DNA of 64,000 nt, from contig JAQIIU010000003.1 in assembly GCA_036946625.1 (NCBI GenBank), positions 1,315,001 through 1,379,000 on the forward strand, given 5' to 3'. Position 1 is the stretch's first letter. Every line of letters starts with the position of its first letter. The stretch comes from Methylorubrum populi. GTDB taxonomy: Bacteria; Pseudomonadota; Alphaproteobacteria; Rhizobiales; Beijerinckiaceae. Below are positions 34,426-43,601 of this stretch, in pieces. The position numbers were made by a program, and so were the translations under genes. Below the pieces are notes generated by a model that worked only from the letters and a program-made list of their open reading frames with translations, had not been told where the DNA came from and made no database searches.

Positions 34426-35172
34426 ATGGCCGGGCATTCCCAGTTCAAGAACATCATGCACCGCAAGGGCCGCGTCGACGCGGTCCGCTCGAAGGTGTTC
34501 AGCAAGCTCGCCCGCGAGATCACGGTGGCGGCCAAGCTCGGCACGCCCGACCCGTCGATGAATCCGCGCCTGCGCGCCGCCATCCTCGCGGCCCGGGCCG
34601 AGAACATGCCCAAGGACAACATCGAGCGCGCCATCAAGAAGGCCGCGGGCAACGACGGCGAGAACTACGAGGAGATCCGCTACGAGGGCTACGGCCCCGG
34701 CGGCGCCGCGCTGATCGTCGAGGCGCAGACCGACAACCGCAACCGCACCGCCTCCGACGTCCGCTCGGCCTTCACCAAGTCCGGCGGCAGCCTCGCCGAG
34801 ACCGGCGCCGTCGCCTTCCTGTTCGATCGGGTCGGCGTGATCGCCTTCGCTCCCGACGTCGCCGACGCCGACACGATGCTGGAGGCCGCCATCGAGGCCG
34901 GCGCCGACGACGTGCGCTCGGACGCCGACGGTCACGAGGTCACCTGCGCCCAGGACGCCTACGGCGAGGTGTCGAAGGCGCTGGAGGCCCGCTTCGGCGA
35001 GCCGCGCCGCACCGGCCTGATCTGGAAGGCGCAGAACGCGATCGATGTCGACGACGAGACCGGCGAGAAGCTGATCCGCCTCGTCGAGGTGATCGAGGAC
35101 CAGGACGACGTGCAGAACGTCTACGTCAACTTCGCGCTCTCCGACGCGCTGGTGGAGAAGATGGGCGCCTGA
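34426..35172 (+). CDS. yebC: YebC/PmpR-family regulatory protein
   Basis: A 248-residue YebC family protein, starting with the diagnostic [15 protein letters not shown], then [15 protein letters not shown] and [20 protein letters not shown]. Members act as DNA-binding regulators, and some promote translation of proline-rich stretches on ribosomes. Length is typical. In many alphaproteobacteria yebC precedes ruvC; here the ruv genes are 12 kb away. The start is fixed by the family N-terminus. Confidence 0.95.
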   Translation: MAGHSQFKNIMHRKGRVDAVRSKVFSKLAREITVAAKLGTPDPSMNPRLRAAILAARAENMPKDNIERAIKKAAGNDGENYEEIRYEGYGPGGAALIVEAQTDNRNRTASDVRSAFTKSGGSLAETGAVAFLFDRVGVIAFAPDVADADTMLEAAIEAGADDVRSDADGHEVTCAQDAYGEVSKALEARFGEPRRTGLIWKAQNAIDVDDETGEKLIRLVEVIEDQDDVQNVYVNFALSDALVEKMGA

Positions 35173-35590
35173 GGCGCCTTTTCCCGAGCGCGAACATCCC
35201 ATCCAACCCCTCATCCAGAGGTGGCCGCGTCAGCGGCCCTCAAGGGATCTGCCGTTCGGCTTCGTCTACTGAGCCGACCTCCGCTACGACGCGCCGCTCT
35301 CCGACGAGAACCACCACAAGTCCTACGGCTACTTGGCATCCCGGAGTTTTCGGAGGCCGTGGCCGCGTTTCTGGACCGGGAGGGGAGGGCCGGACGGGCG
35401 GCCGCGGTTGCTCCGGCCGAGATGTCGGGCGCTGCCGTCATCGCGAGGCGAAGCCGAAGCGATCCAGCGCGCCGCACCGTCCGGATCGGTCGCGCCGCTG
35501 GATCGCTTCGCATCCGCTCGCGATGACGGAGAGCGTTCGTCCGCATCGTCGAGACGGCAAGAGCCGAAGCCTCGCGATGACGGGCCGGCT
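35173..35590. other. Repeat-bearing gap between yebC and prk
   Basis: 418 bp without an intact gene. It contains an R2 repeat (35436-35528) and an R2 fragment near 35545-35583. Around 35260-35335 a plus-strand reading gives RYDAPLSDENHHKSYGYL with an in-frame stop just before it. This looks protein-like and may be a remnant of an unidentified gene. Confidence 0.45.
35436..35528. repeat. R2 palindromic repeat
   Basis: From CGTCATCGCGAGGCGAAGCC to GCATCCGCTCGCGATGACG, closely matching the copy at 27538. It lies downstream of both yebC and prk. Confidence 0.8.
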
Positions 35591-36451
35591 TCAGGCCAGC
35601 CGCCGCCGCCGCTCCACCAACTGCATGATGATCGGCGTCAGGATGAGCTGCATCGCCAGATCGAGCTTGCCGCCGGGGATGACGATGGAATTGGCCCGGC
35701 TCATGAAGCTGTCGTGGATCATCGAGACCAGATAGGAGAAGTCGATTCCCTTCGGGTCCTTGAAGCGGATCACCACCATCGATTCGTCGGCGGTCGGTAT
35801 CCAGCGGGCGATGAAGGGGTTCGAGGTGTCGACCGTCGGCACCCGCTGGAAGTTGATGTCCGTCCACGAGAATTGCGGACAGATCGTCTGCACGTAGTCG
35901 GGCATCCGCCTCAGGATCACGTCGGTGACGGCTTCCGTCGAGTAGCCGCGGGTCGAGCGGTCCCGGTGCAGCTTCTGGATCCATTCGAGGTTGATCACCG
36001 GCACCACCCCGATCTTGAGGTCGGGATAGCGGGCGAGATCGACGTTGTTGTCGACCACGCAGCCGTGCAGCCCCTCGTAGAACAAGAGGTCCGAGCCCGG
36101 CTGGAACGGCTCCCAGGGGGTGAAGGCACCCGCGGCCACGCCGTAGCGGGCCGCATCCGCCTCGTCGTGGGCGTAGTGCCGGGTGCGCCCGGTGCCCGAC
36201 TCGCTGTAGCTGCGAAACACCTCCTCCAGCTCGGGCAGGAGGTTGGCGCGGGGCGCGAAGTGGCTCAGCGTCGGCTCGTGCGCCATCATCGCGCGCATGG
36301 TGTCGCGGTCGAAGGCGTGGAAGCCGTCGCCCTCGATGTAGACGGCGCTGACATCCTCCCGGCGGAAGATCTGCTCGAAGGTGTTGCGGACCGAGGTGGT
36401 CCCGGCCCCCGAGGAGCCGGTGACCGAGATGATGGGGTGACGCGCCGACAT
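35591..36451 (-). CDS. prk: Phosphoribulokinase
   Basis: A 286-residue class I bacterial phosphoribulokinase: ribulose 5-phosphate plus ATP to ribulose 1,5-bisphosphate. The P-loop is TGSSGAGTTS (11-20), followed by the EGDGFHAFDRD region and RTRHYAHDEADA. The PWEPF and LFYEGLHG motifs are also typical. It follows fbp by 28 bases on the same strand. No Rubisco gene is in the window. In Methylobacterium extorquens, which assimilates C1 by the serine cycle, this enzyme supplies ribulose bisphosphate as a signal for the regulator QscR. The same role here is inferred. Confidence 0.95.
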   Translation of the reverse strand: MSARHPIISVTGSSGAGTTSVRNTFEQIFRREDVSAVYIEGDGFHAFDRDTMRAMMAHEPTLSHFAPRANLLPELEEVFRSYSESGTGRTRHYAHDEADAARYGVAAGAFTPWEPFQPGSDLLFYEGLHGCVVDNNVDLARYPDLKIGVVPVINLEWIQKLHRDRSTRGYSTEAVTDVILRRMPDYVQTICPQFSWTDINFQRVPTVDTSNPFIARWIPTADESMVVIRFKDPKGIDFSYLVSMIHDSFMSRANSIVIPGGKLDLAMQLILTPIIMQLVERRRRLA

Positions 36452-36479
36452 GGCTTTTCGGGGCTGAACGGCGACGGCT

Positions 36480-37535
36480 CTAGCTGCGCATCAGGCCGCG
36501 CTGGCCGAACAGGGGCGAGCGGCCGGCGCTGGGCTGGCGTCCGTCGTAGTACTTGCCCACGCATCCGACCTCCTCGGTCGAGCCGAACACCAGCGGCGAG
36601 CGCTCGTGGATCTTGGCGGCCACCCGGTCGAGGATGCGGCCCTGGCCGTCGGTGGCGCCGCCGCCCGCCTGCTCGATCAGGAGGGCGATCGGCGCGGTCT
36701 CGTAGAGGAGGCGCAGGCGCCCTTGCGCGTAGCCCTTCCGGTTGTCGCCCGGATACAGGAACACGCCGCCGCGGATCAGCACCCGCTGCGCGTCCGCCAC
36801 CAGGGCGGCGGTCCAGCGCATGTTGAAGTCGCGGTCGAGCGGGCCTTCCGAGCCGCGCAGGCAATCCTCGATGAAGGATTTCACCGGCCCGTCCCAGTGC
36901 CGGACGTTCGAGGCGTTGATGGCGTACTCGTTGGCGCTGGGCACGATCGTCAGCGCGTCGTGGGTGAGGCGGAACACGCCCGCCGCCCGGTCGAGGGTGA
37001 AGATGCGGGTGCCGTTGCCGAGCGTCACGACGAAGGTGGTGGCCGGGCCGTAGACGACGAAGCCCGCGGCCGTCTGCGTCGTGCCCGGCGTGAGGAAGGA
37101 GGCGTTCGCGTCTTCGATCCCTTGGCCCCGCGTCACCGGGCGGATGCCGAAGATGGTGCCGACCACCATGCCGACGCCGATGTTGGAGGAGCCGTCGAGC
37201 GGGTCGATCGCCACCGCCAGCGGCGCGTCGGCCTTCAGCGTCACCACGTCCTCGGCCTCCTCCGAGGCGACCTGCGCCACGGGGGCCTCTTCCAGCGCCT
37301 GCATGAAGCGCTTGTGGGCGATCACGTCGAGGGCCTTCTGCACGTCGCCGTCGCTGTTGTGCTCGCCCTGGGCGGCGAGGTCGCCGGCCAGGGCCCCGCG
37401 GCCCACGGTCTCGCTCACGTCGATCGCGGCGGCGGCGAGCGCCCGGATCGTGGCGGCGGTGTCGGCGAGCGAGGCGTCCCGCGCGACCTCGGCGTCGAGA
37501 TGATCGTCGAGGGATGACCCGTTGGGCTTCGTCAT
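36480..37535 (-). CDS. fbp: Class I fructose-1,6-bisphosphatase
   Basis: A 351-residue enzyme that hydrolyses fructose 1,6-bisphosphate to fructose 6-phosphate. The metal-binding motif AIDPLDGSSNIG is at 109-120, with SANEYAINASN, RWTAALVADAQRVLIRGGVF and EEVGCVGKYY further on. I chose ATG 37535, near the length usual in the family. Two in-frame ATG codons upstream (37604 and 37640) would extend it, and none has a strong ribosome-binding site. It is the first gene of a fbp-prk unit and is divergent from the LysR gene, the classic layout of CbbR-controlled loci. Confidence 0.93.
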   Translation of the reverse strand: MTKPNGSSLDDHLDAEVARDASLADTAATIRALAAAAIDVSETVGRGALAGDLAAQGEHNSDGDVQKALDVIAHKRFMQALEEAPVAQVASEEAEDVVTLKADAPLAVAIDPLDGSSNIGVGMVVGTIFGIRPVTRGQGIEDANASFLTPGTTQTAAGFVVYGPATTFVVTLGNGTRIFTLDRAAGVFRLTHDALTIVPSANEYAINASNVRHWDGPVKSFIEDCLRGSEGPLDRDFNMRWTAALVADAQRVLIRGGVFLYPGDNRKGYAQGRLRLLYETAPIALLIEQAGGGATDGQGRILDRVAAKIHERSPLVFGSTEEVGCVGKYYDGRQPSAGRSPLFGQRGLMRS

Positions 37536-37707
37536 CGTCTTAAGGTTCGCTCCCGTCGCGGCCGCGCCGGATCTCAGGTCCTGCGCGCCGTTCTTGCCGG
37601 CCATGCACGCCGTGCTGCGTGCGGCCTCTTCCTCGGCCATGATACGCTGCCGCGAGGCGGCTGCGCCAGACGGCAGGGGAAGGTCGTCGAAGATTTTCTA
37701 AAAAAAC

Positions 37708-37723
37708 TTGTGGCGCTACGCAA
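37708..37723. promoter_or_regulatory. Possible LysR-type binding site before the regulator gene
   Basis: TTGTGGCGCTACGCAA is an imperfect inverted repeat (TTGTG/CGCAA) set between A-rich runs (TAAAAAAAC and CAAAAAAAC), unusual in this GC-rich sequence. It lies 18 bases before the regulator start and on the promoter side of fbp. LysR proteins of the CbbR type bind such dyads and regulate both their own gene and the divergent operon. Confidence 0.4.
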
Positions 37724-37740
37724 AAAAACTAAAACGAGGC

Positions 37741-38766
37741 ATGCGCAATCTCTCGCTCAAGCAGCTTCAGGCGGTCGCCGCGGTGGCGCGGCTCGGGACC
37801 ATGACGCGGGCCGCGCAGGAGCTCAACGTCACCTCCGCCGCGCTCTACGCGCGCATCCGCCAGCTCGAGGAGGAGGCCGGCCTCCTCCTGTTCGACCGGA
37901 CGCCCACCGGCCTCAAGCCGACCGATGCGGGCCGCGAGATGCTGTGGGCCATCAACAGCATCAACACGGTGCTGGAGACCTGTACCGACCGCCTGCGCAC
38001 CTTGAAAGGGGGCGGCGGCGGCCGGGTCGGCCTCGGCGTGGTCTCGACGGCGAAGTATTTCGCGCCGCTCGTCATCGCCGGCTTCATGGAGAGCCACCCG
38101 AAGGTCGAGGTCTCGCTGACGGTCGGCAACCGCCAGGACACGATCGAGGCCCTGCGCAACTACGAGATCGATTTCGCGATCATGGGGCGCCCGCCGCGGG
38201 ACTTCGCCATCGAGGCGGAGATCTTCGGGCCCCATCCCCTGGTGCTGATCGCCGCGCCCGACCATCCGATGGCCGGACGGCGCGGCCTGATCCGGGCGGA
38301 TCTGGCGGAGGAATCCTTCCTCGTGCGCGAGGAGGGGTCGGGCACCCGCTCGGTGTTCGAGGAGTTCATGAGCGGCGTGATGATCCGCCGGGCCAAGCTC
38401 GGGATCGATTCCGGCTCGAACGAGACGCTCAAGCAGGCGGTGATGGCGGGCCTCGGCATCGCGCTCCTGTCCGGCCACTCGGTGGCGGCGGAGGTCGAGA
38501 GCGGGCGCCTCGCCCTCCTCGACGTGGAGGGCCTGCCGATCCGGCGCGACTGGTACGTGGTGCGCCGGGCCGACAAGGTGCTCGGACCCGCCTCCGACGC
38601 GTTCTGGGACTATCTCGTGCGGGAGGGACGCCGCTTCCTGCCGAGCATCCCCGGCGGCTTCTTTCCGGAAAGTGCCGTTCCAAGCCCCTTGCCCAGCCCC
38701 TTGCCCAGCCCCTCGCCCGGCCCGTCGGTCAAGGCGGTCCGCAGCCCCGCCGAGGCCGGTGAATGA
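37741..38766 (+). CDS. LysR-family regulator of the CbbR/QscR type
   Basis: A 341-residue LysR protein: N-terminal winged helix (MRNLSLKQLQAVAAVARLG, MTRAAQELNVTSAALYARI, LLLFDRTPTGLKPT) and a two-lobe effector domain with the CbbR-like VGLGVVSTAKYFAPLVIAGF segment. Ribulose bisphosphate is a plausible effector: in M. extorquens the CbbR homologue QscR, the serine-cycle activator, responds to it. A low-complexity Pro-rich tail (PSPLPSPLPSPSPGPS) is encoded by a 12-base tandem repeat at 38683-38718. The start ATG 37741 matches family N-termini. The stop overlaps the next ATG (ATGA). Whether this is QscR or a second CbbR homologue needs comparison. Confidence 0.85.
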   Translation: MRNLSLKQLQAVAAVARLGTMTRAAQELNVTSAALYARIRQLEEEAGLLLFDRTPTGLKPTDAGREMLWAINSINTVLETCTDRLRTLKGGGGGRVGLGVVSTAKYFAPLVIAGFMESHPKVEVSLTVGNRQDTIEALRNYEIDFAIMGRPPRDFAIEAEIFGPHPLVLIAAPDHPMAGRRGLIRADLAEESFLVREEGSGTRSVFEEFMSGVMIRRAKLGIDSGSNETLKQAVMAGLGIALLSGHSVAAEVESGRLALLDVEGLPIRRDWYVVRRADKVLGPASDAFWDYLVREGRRFLPSIPGGFFPESAVPSPLPSPLPSPSPGPSVKAVRSPAEAGE

Positions 38767-40005
38767 GCGGCCCGATGGACGGGATCGTCATCGTCGGGGC
38801 GGGGCAGGCCGGCTTTCAGGCCGCGGCCTCGCTGCGGGAGGCGGGGTTCTCGCACGATCTCACCCTGATCGGCGAGGAAGCGGCGCTGCCCTACCAGCGG
38901 CCGCCGCTGTCGAAGGCCTACCTCGCCGGCAAGACCGATGCCCGCGGCCTCCTGCTGCGCCATGAGCGTTTTTTTTGCCGAGCACCGCATCGTTCATCGG
39001 CCCGGGACGCAGGTGACCGGGATCGACCGGGCCGGGCGCCGCGTGCGGCTCTCGGACGGGCAGAGCCTCGCCTACGACCACCTCATCCTCGCCACCGGCA
39101 CCCGTAACCGGACGCTGCCGGTGCCGGGCGCTGACCTTTCCGGCGTGCGCCAGCTTCGCTCCCTCGACGATGCCGACGCCCTGCGCGCGGCGATCGAGGG
39201 CGTGCGCCGCATCGTCGTGGTGGGGGCGGGCTTCGTCGGTCTCGAATTCGCGGCGGTCTGCGCTGCGCGCGGCCTGTCGGTCACGGTGATCGAGGCGGCC
39301 GGGCGCGTGATGGCGCGGGCCGTCTCGCCCGAAACCTCGCAGGCCTTCCGCGCCTTCCACGAGGAGGCCGGGGTCACCTTCCTGTTCGGGACGGACGTCG
39401 GCGCCATCGAGGGGGAGGACGGCCGGGCCGTGGCCGTCCGCACCGCCGACGGGCGGAGCCTGCCCGCCGACCTCGTGCTCGTCGGCATCGGCGTGGTGCC
39501 GAACCAGGAACTCGCGGAAAGCGCGGGATTGCCGGTGCGGGACGGCATCGAGGTCGACGCCTTCCTGGCGACGAGCGACCCGGCGGTCTCGGCCATCGGC
39601 GACTGCGTGCGTTTCCCGACCCGATTCGCGGCGGGAATGCCCGGCGGCGACCGGGTGCGCATCGAGTCGGTGCAGAACGCCGTCGATCAGGGCCGCTGCC
39701 TCGCGGCACGCCTCACCGGACGCCCGGTCGCCTACGACGCGGTGCCGTGGTTCTGGAGCGACCAGGGCCCGCGCAAGCTCCAGATCGCCGGGCTCGCCGC
39801 GCCGGGCGACACGAGCGTCCTGCGCCGGTCCGGCGCCGGGTTCTCGGTGTTCCGCTTCCGCGACGGACGGTTGAGCGCCGTCGAATCGATCGACCGCCCG
39901 GCCGACCACATGGCCGCACGGCGCCTGCTGGCCGCCGGCAGGCCGCTGACGCCGGAGCAGGCCGCCGATCCGGGCTTCGACCTCAAGGCGCTGGCGACCG
40001 CCTGA
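38763..40005 (+). pseudogene. FAD-dependent ferredoxin reductase, frameshifted at a run of eight T
   Basis: Two overlapping frames together give a complete ferredoxin-NAD(P)H reductase of the kind serving dioxygenases or P450s: first FAD Rossmann motif VGAGQAGFQAA, PYQRPPLSKAYL, then in the next frame HLILATGTRNR, the NADH motif VVGAGFVGLEFAA, and the FAD motif AIGDCVRFP. The join is the T8 run at 38969-38976. With seven T the reading HERFFAEHRIVHRPG is continuous; with eight the frame shifts after about 70 residues. This is either a disrupted gene, a slipping (phase-variable) gene, or a sequencing error. The start overlaps the LysR stop. No ferredoxin gene is adjacent. Confidence 0.85.
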
Positions 40006-40017
40006 GGCCGGGAGCGC

Positions 40018-40296
40018 TCAGCGGTCGTTCTCGGTGGTGAGGTCGCCGAGCCGCGTGCCCTCGTTGCCGCCGCGCTGCCGCTCGGACAGGCGCACGCCCG
40101 GCGTCGCGCCGTCGGCGAAGACGATGCCGCCCTGCATCAGGGCGCTGCGCAAGGCCTCGACCTGACCCGAGGCCGGATCGCCCGTGCCGGCCTCGAAGCC
40201 CTTCACGAAGCCCTCGCCGAGCCCCGACCGGCGGGCGAGATCCGCCTCCGACCAGCCGAGCAGGCCGCGCGCGCCCCGGCACTGGGCCGGCGTCAT
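40018..40296 (-). CDS. Small XRE-type (helix-turn-helix) regulator
   Basis: A 92-residue protein beginning MTPAQCRGARGLLGWSEADL, followed by ARRSGLGEGFVKGFEAGTGD and VEALRSALMQGGIVFADG. This is the common small Cro/C1-type domain of Rhizobiales, in which the tail after the helix-turn-helix reads EALRxALExAGVxF. The start ATG 40296 fits family N-termini; a longer frame upstream lacks similarity. It is convergent with the broken reductase gene and divergent from the META-domain gene. Target unknown. Confidence 0.75.
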   Translation of the reverse strand: MTPAQCRGARGLLGWSEADLARRSGLGEGFVKGFEAGTGDPASGQVEALRSALMQGGIVFADGATPGVRLSERQRGGNEGTRLGDLTTENDR

Positions 40297-40694
40297 CGTG
40301 TTGGGCGAGGTTCCGCTCGATACCCCTTCGTCCGATCCCGTCAAACCACGCTCCTCGATCACACGGTGCCCGCCTTGCGGGGCGTCGGATCGTTCAACGG
40401 CCCGGGTGCCGCGATCGTTTCGGCCGAAGAGCCGGAAAGGATCGAGAATCCCCCGTCCGCCGCCTCGACCATAATTGTGCTCGAATTTCTGACGATTCCG
40501 CGAGCGTTCGCGGCCGGACACGCGATTCTTGCCCTGGATCGTGCCGACTCGGCCTTGCGGCCGTGGCCGTCGTCCCGAAAGGTGGCGACCGGCTTTCGCG
40601 ACGACGCAGAGAAGAGACAAGAATCGAGCCCGTCGCTCCCGGTTCGATATCCGTGGGGCAGGGCGCGGCAGCCGAGCAGAGAGGGGGCTGAACG
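40297..40694. other. Gap between the XRE gene and the META-domain gene
   Basis: 398 bp with no supportable gene. It contains a fragment of the R3 repeat (third hairpin, about 40571-40607, GTCCCGAAAGG...CGGCTTTCGCGACGACG). Both neighbouring promoters must lie here. Confidence 0.45.
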
Positions 40695-41207
40695 ATGAAC
40701 AGGATGCTGACCGCCGTGCTGGCCTGCGCGGTTGCCGCGGTTGCCGCGGGCACGCTCGGTGCGGCGCCGGCCATGGCGCAGATGGGCATGGGCGGCAATC
40801 CGTCCGGCTTCGGCGCCGGCAAGCAGCCGGAGAAGAAGCCGCAATACGTTCCCGGCGCGAAGCCGCAGGAGAAGATGTTCCCCCTCGGCTCGATGTGGAC
40901 CGCGGTCAGCATGAACGGCAAGCCGTTCACCGGGGCGGACCGGCCGAGCTTCATCATCGACTCGCAGTACCGCGCCCGCGGCTACGGCGGCTGCAACACC
41001 TTCACCGCCACCGCCTTCCCCCTGCGCGAGCAGCACCTCGCCGTCGGTCCCCTGGCTCTGACCAAGAAGACCTGCGACAAGGCCCTCTCGGCCTCCGAGC
41101 AGGCCTTCCTCGTCGCCCTGCGCACGGCCGGCAAGTGGGATCTCGTCGATTCGCAACTCGTGATCCAGAGCCCGAACGGCGTGCTGCGCTTCGACCGCGC
41201 CCTTTAA
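40695..41207 (+). CDS. Secreted META (HslJ-like) domain protein
   Basis: A 170-residue protein with a signal peptide ending near residue 28 (PAMAQM), a Gly/Pro/Lys-rich linker, and a C-terminal META domain (about 63-170). The domain is recognised from the conserved GGCNTFTA motif, LAVGPLALTKKTCDKALSAS and VIQSPNGVLRFDR. META-domain proteins occur in envelope stress and heat-shock contexts, for example HslJ. An AGAGAGGGGGC sequence lies before the ATG. It is monocistronic. Periplasmic location is inferred from the signal peptide. Confidence 0.82.
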   Translation: MNRMLTAVLACAVAAVAAGTLGAAPAMAQMGMGGNPSGFGAGKQPEKKPQYVPGAKPQEKMFPLGSMWTAVSMNGKPFTGADRPSFIIDSQYRARGYGGCNTFTATAFPLREQHLAVGPLALTKKTCDKALSASEQAFLVALRTAGKWDLVDSQLVIQSPNGVLRFDRAL

Positions 41208-41325
41208 GCTTCCGTTGACGACGATTCGCAGCCCCCGCACCGGATTCACCCTCCGTCAGGCTCGCGACCCGTTTCCTCGCACCCGTCGGCCGCGCTCCGC
41301 GCGGCCGGACAGGCGGAGAGACGGA

Positions 41326-41505
41326 ATGCGGATCGCCCGGGCCCATCATCAGCGTGTCGTCCCGACGGTGCGGCCGGCGGCGTCGCCCGCGACGCGCTAC
41401 GATTTCCTGCGCGCCCACCACGAGGGCGCCGCGACGCTCGCCACCCTCGCCACCGGTTCGGGGATCGGCCTGATCCTGCTCGCGACCCGCCTCTTCGCCG
41501 CCTGA
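41326..41505 (+). CDS. Small hypothetical membrane protein (59 residues)
   Basis: A 59-residue frame with a basic, His-rich start (MRIARAHHQRVV) and a C-terminal hydrophobic helix (about 35-57; AATLATLATGSGIGLILLAT). A good AGGCGGAGAG ribosome-binding region precedes the ATG. I recognise no family. It follows the META-domain gene by 118 bp on the same strand. Coding character is reasonable but unproven. Confidence 0.5.
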   Translation: MRIARAHHQRVVPTVRPAASPATRYDFLRAHHEGAATLATLATGSGIGLILLATRLFAA

Positions 41506-41911
41506 CCGGATCGTCCGGCCGGGCCGGCGCGCCGTCCGGGCCCGTTGCCGCGACGCGCCCTGCCGCGCTGCGCCGGCATTCACTTTCGGCGATACCGGCT
41601 CAAAGGTAACAATACTGTCGTTTCGACGCGAAAAGAGAAAATAAAATTCTCCTCTCAAGCTCAGGCGTGCGACGGGCGTGTAAAGCGTCGGTGTCCGCCG
41701 GGGTCAAACCTCGACGCAGCTTGTGAAATCGGCTACGCGTCGCCCCGGCGGCTCCCGCATCGGCGGAGGGCCGCGGCCCTTGTTTTCGCATCGGCTCCGC
41801 CCGAGTTCCGGCGACGACGGGCGTGGCGCCAAGCCTTTGTTCAGACGCGCTCTCTTCTCGCCGAACCGGTATCCGCTTCGGCGAAGGAGCGCTTCAGGGA
41901 GCGGACAGACG
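41506..41911. other. Leader/intergenic region upstream of cysK
   Basis: 406 bp without a gene. A conspicuously AT-rich stretch at about 41600-41665 includes a small GAGAA/TTCTC stem (GAGAAAATAAAATTCTC). An R3-repeat hairpin lies at 41846-41892, about 20 bp before the cysK start. I looked for a SAM-type riboswitch and did not find one. Confidence 0.45.
41846..41892. repeat. R3 repeat fragment (first hairpin only)
   Basis: GCGCTCTCTTCTCGCCGAAC and CGCTTCGGCGAAGGAGCGC pair imperfectly around CCGGTATC. It is the first of the three hairpins of the full R3 element at 42893 and 52719. It ends about 20 bp upstream of the cysK ATG. Confidence 0.7.
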
Positions 41912-42892
<981 letters not shown>

Positions 42893-43036
42893 AGCGCTCT
42901 CTCGCCGAAGCGGACACCGGTTCGGCGTGAGAGCGCGCGCCGAATCGAGAGCTTGGCGCCGCTCCCGATCGCGACGTGATCGGAGCGGCTCTATCGTCCC
43001 GAAAGGCGGTCGCCGGCTTTCGGAACGAGGCGATGC
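42893..43036. repeat. R3 composite repeat, full copy (three hairpins)
   Basis: About 144 bp with three successive hairpins: GCGCTCTCTCGCCGAAGCGG with CCGGTTCGGCGTGAGAGCGC; GCCGCTCCCGATC with GATCGGAGCGGC; and CCCGAAAGG with GGCTTTCGG. It begins at the base after the cysK TAG stop. The inverted full copy is at 52719-52869. Confidence 0.85.
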
Positions 43037-43125
43037 GTGATTGGCGACGGTGCGGGTCCGTCGCGGGCCCGTGCCGCAACTCCTCCGATCCCGGACCGTT
43101 GTCCCGGTCAGATCAGGAGGACGCT

Positions 43126-43422
43126 ATGACCGACACCACCCGCTCCCGGCCGTCGCTCAAGGAGTTCGACGCCTACGCGGATCGCAACGGCCAGGATCTC
43201 GGCACCGACTCGCCCCTCGACGTGGGCATTCCCGCGCGCACCCAGGCCGATCTGCGGAGCAATCCCGACGGTCAGGCCGAGGCCGAGACCCCGAAGGAGA
43301 ACCTGCGCCGGATCTCCGATCCCTCCACCACGCCGGCCGAGCCCGATGCGCAGGCGCAGGAAGCCATCGAGCGCGCCACCGCCGCCGTCGGGCAGGAGGA
43401 GGCGCCGCGCCATGGGAAATGA
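43126..43422 (+). CDS. Small hydrophilic protein, hypothetical (98 residues)
   Basis: A 98-residue acidic and polar protein without membrane segment or signal peptide: RPSLKEFDAYADRNGQDLGT near the start, then a Pro/Glu/Ala-rich stretch that looks disordered. A strong CAGGAGG site lies seven bases before the ATG, supporting translation. The stop overlaps the start of the next small gene by eleven bases. I do not recognise a family. It is the first of four small genes in a row. Confidence 0.65.
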   Translation: MTDTTRSRPSLKEFDAYADRNGQDLGTDSPLDVGIPARTQADLRSNPDGQAEAETPKENLRRISDPSTTPAEPDAQAQEAIERATAAVGQEEAPRHGK

Positions 43423-43558
43423 GAACCGCCCCGACGAGGCGGCCGGCTCCCGCGGGCCCCGTCCGGCGGGCGGCGGACATTCCGACCGCAAGGCCGCCTC
43501 CGGTCCGCGGGAGGGGCAGCCCGTGGCCGGCGAGCCCGATCGGGCGAAGTACGCCTGA
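43412..43558 (+). CDS. Very small disordered protein, hypothetical (48 residues)
   Basis: A 48-residue Gly/Pro/Arg/Glu-rich frame (MGNENRPDEAAGSRGPRPAG ... GEPDRAKYA), probably unstructured. The ATG overlaps the end of the preceding gene in another frame and has GGAGGAGGCG upstream, which supports coupled translation. Composition resembles the neighbours at 43126 and 43602. Not identified. Confidence 0.5.
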   Translation: MGNENRPDEAAGSRGPRPAGGGHSDRKAASGPREGQPVAGEPDRAKYA

Positions 43559-43601
43559 CCGATTTCCGCTCTGCGGATGACGAGACGAAAGCGAGGCGTG
43601 C

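Noticed and set aside
35260..35335. Protein-like stretch RYDAPLSDENHHKSYGYL upstream of the R2 repeat
   Set aside because: It is preceded by an in-frame stop and only about 20 codons look coding. It may be a gene remnant, but I cannot name the parent, so it is noted only in the gap description.
36480..37640. Longer fbp start at 37640 or 37604
   Set aside because: The extra residues are unlike the family and would push the gene into the presumed regulator-binding region; kept only as an alternative.
41506..41911. Possible SAM or other sulfur-responsive riboswitch upstream of cysK
   Set aside because: No SAM-I, SAM-II or SAM/SAH core was seen; only an R3 hairpin and an AT-rich patch are present.
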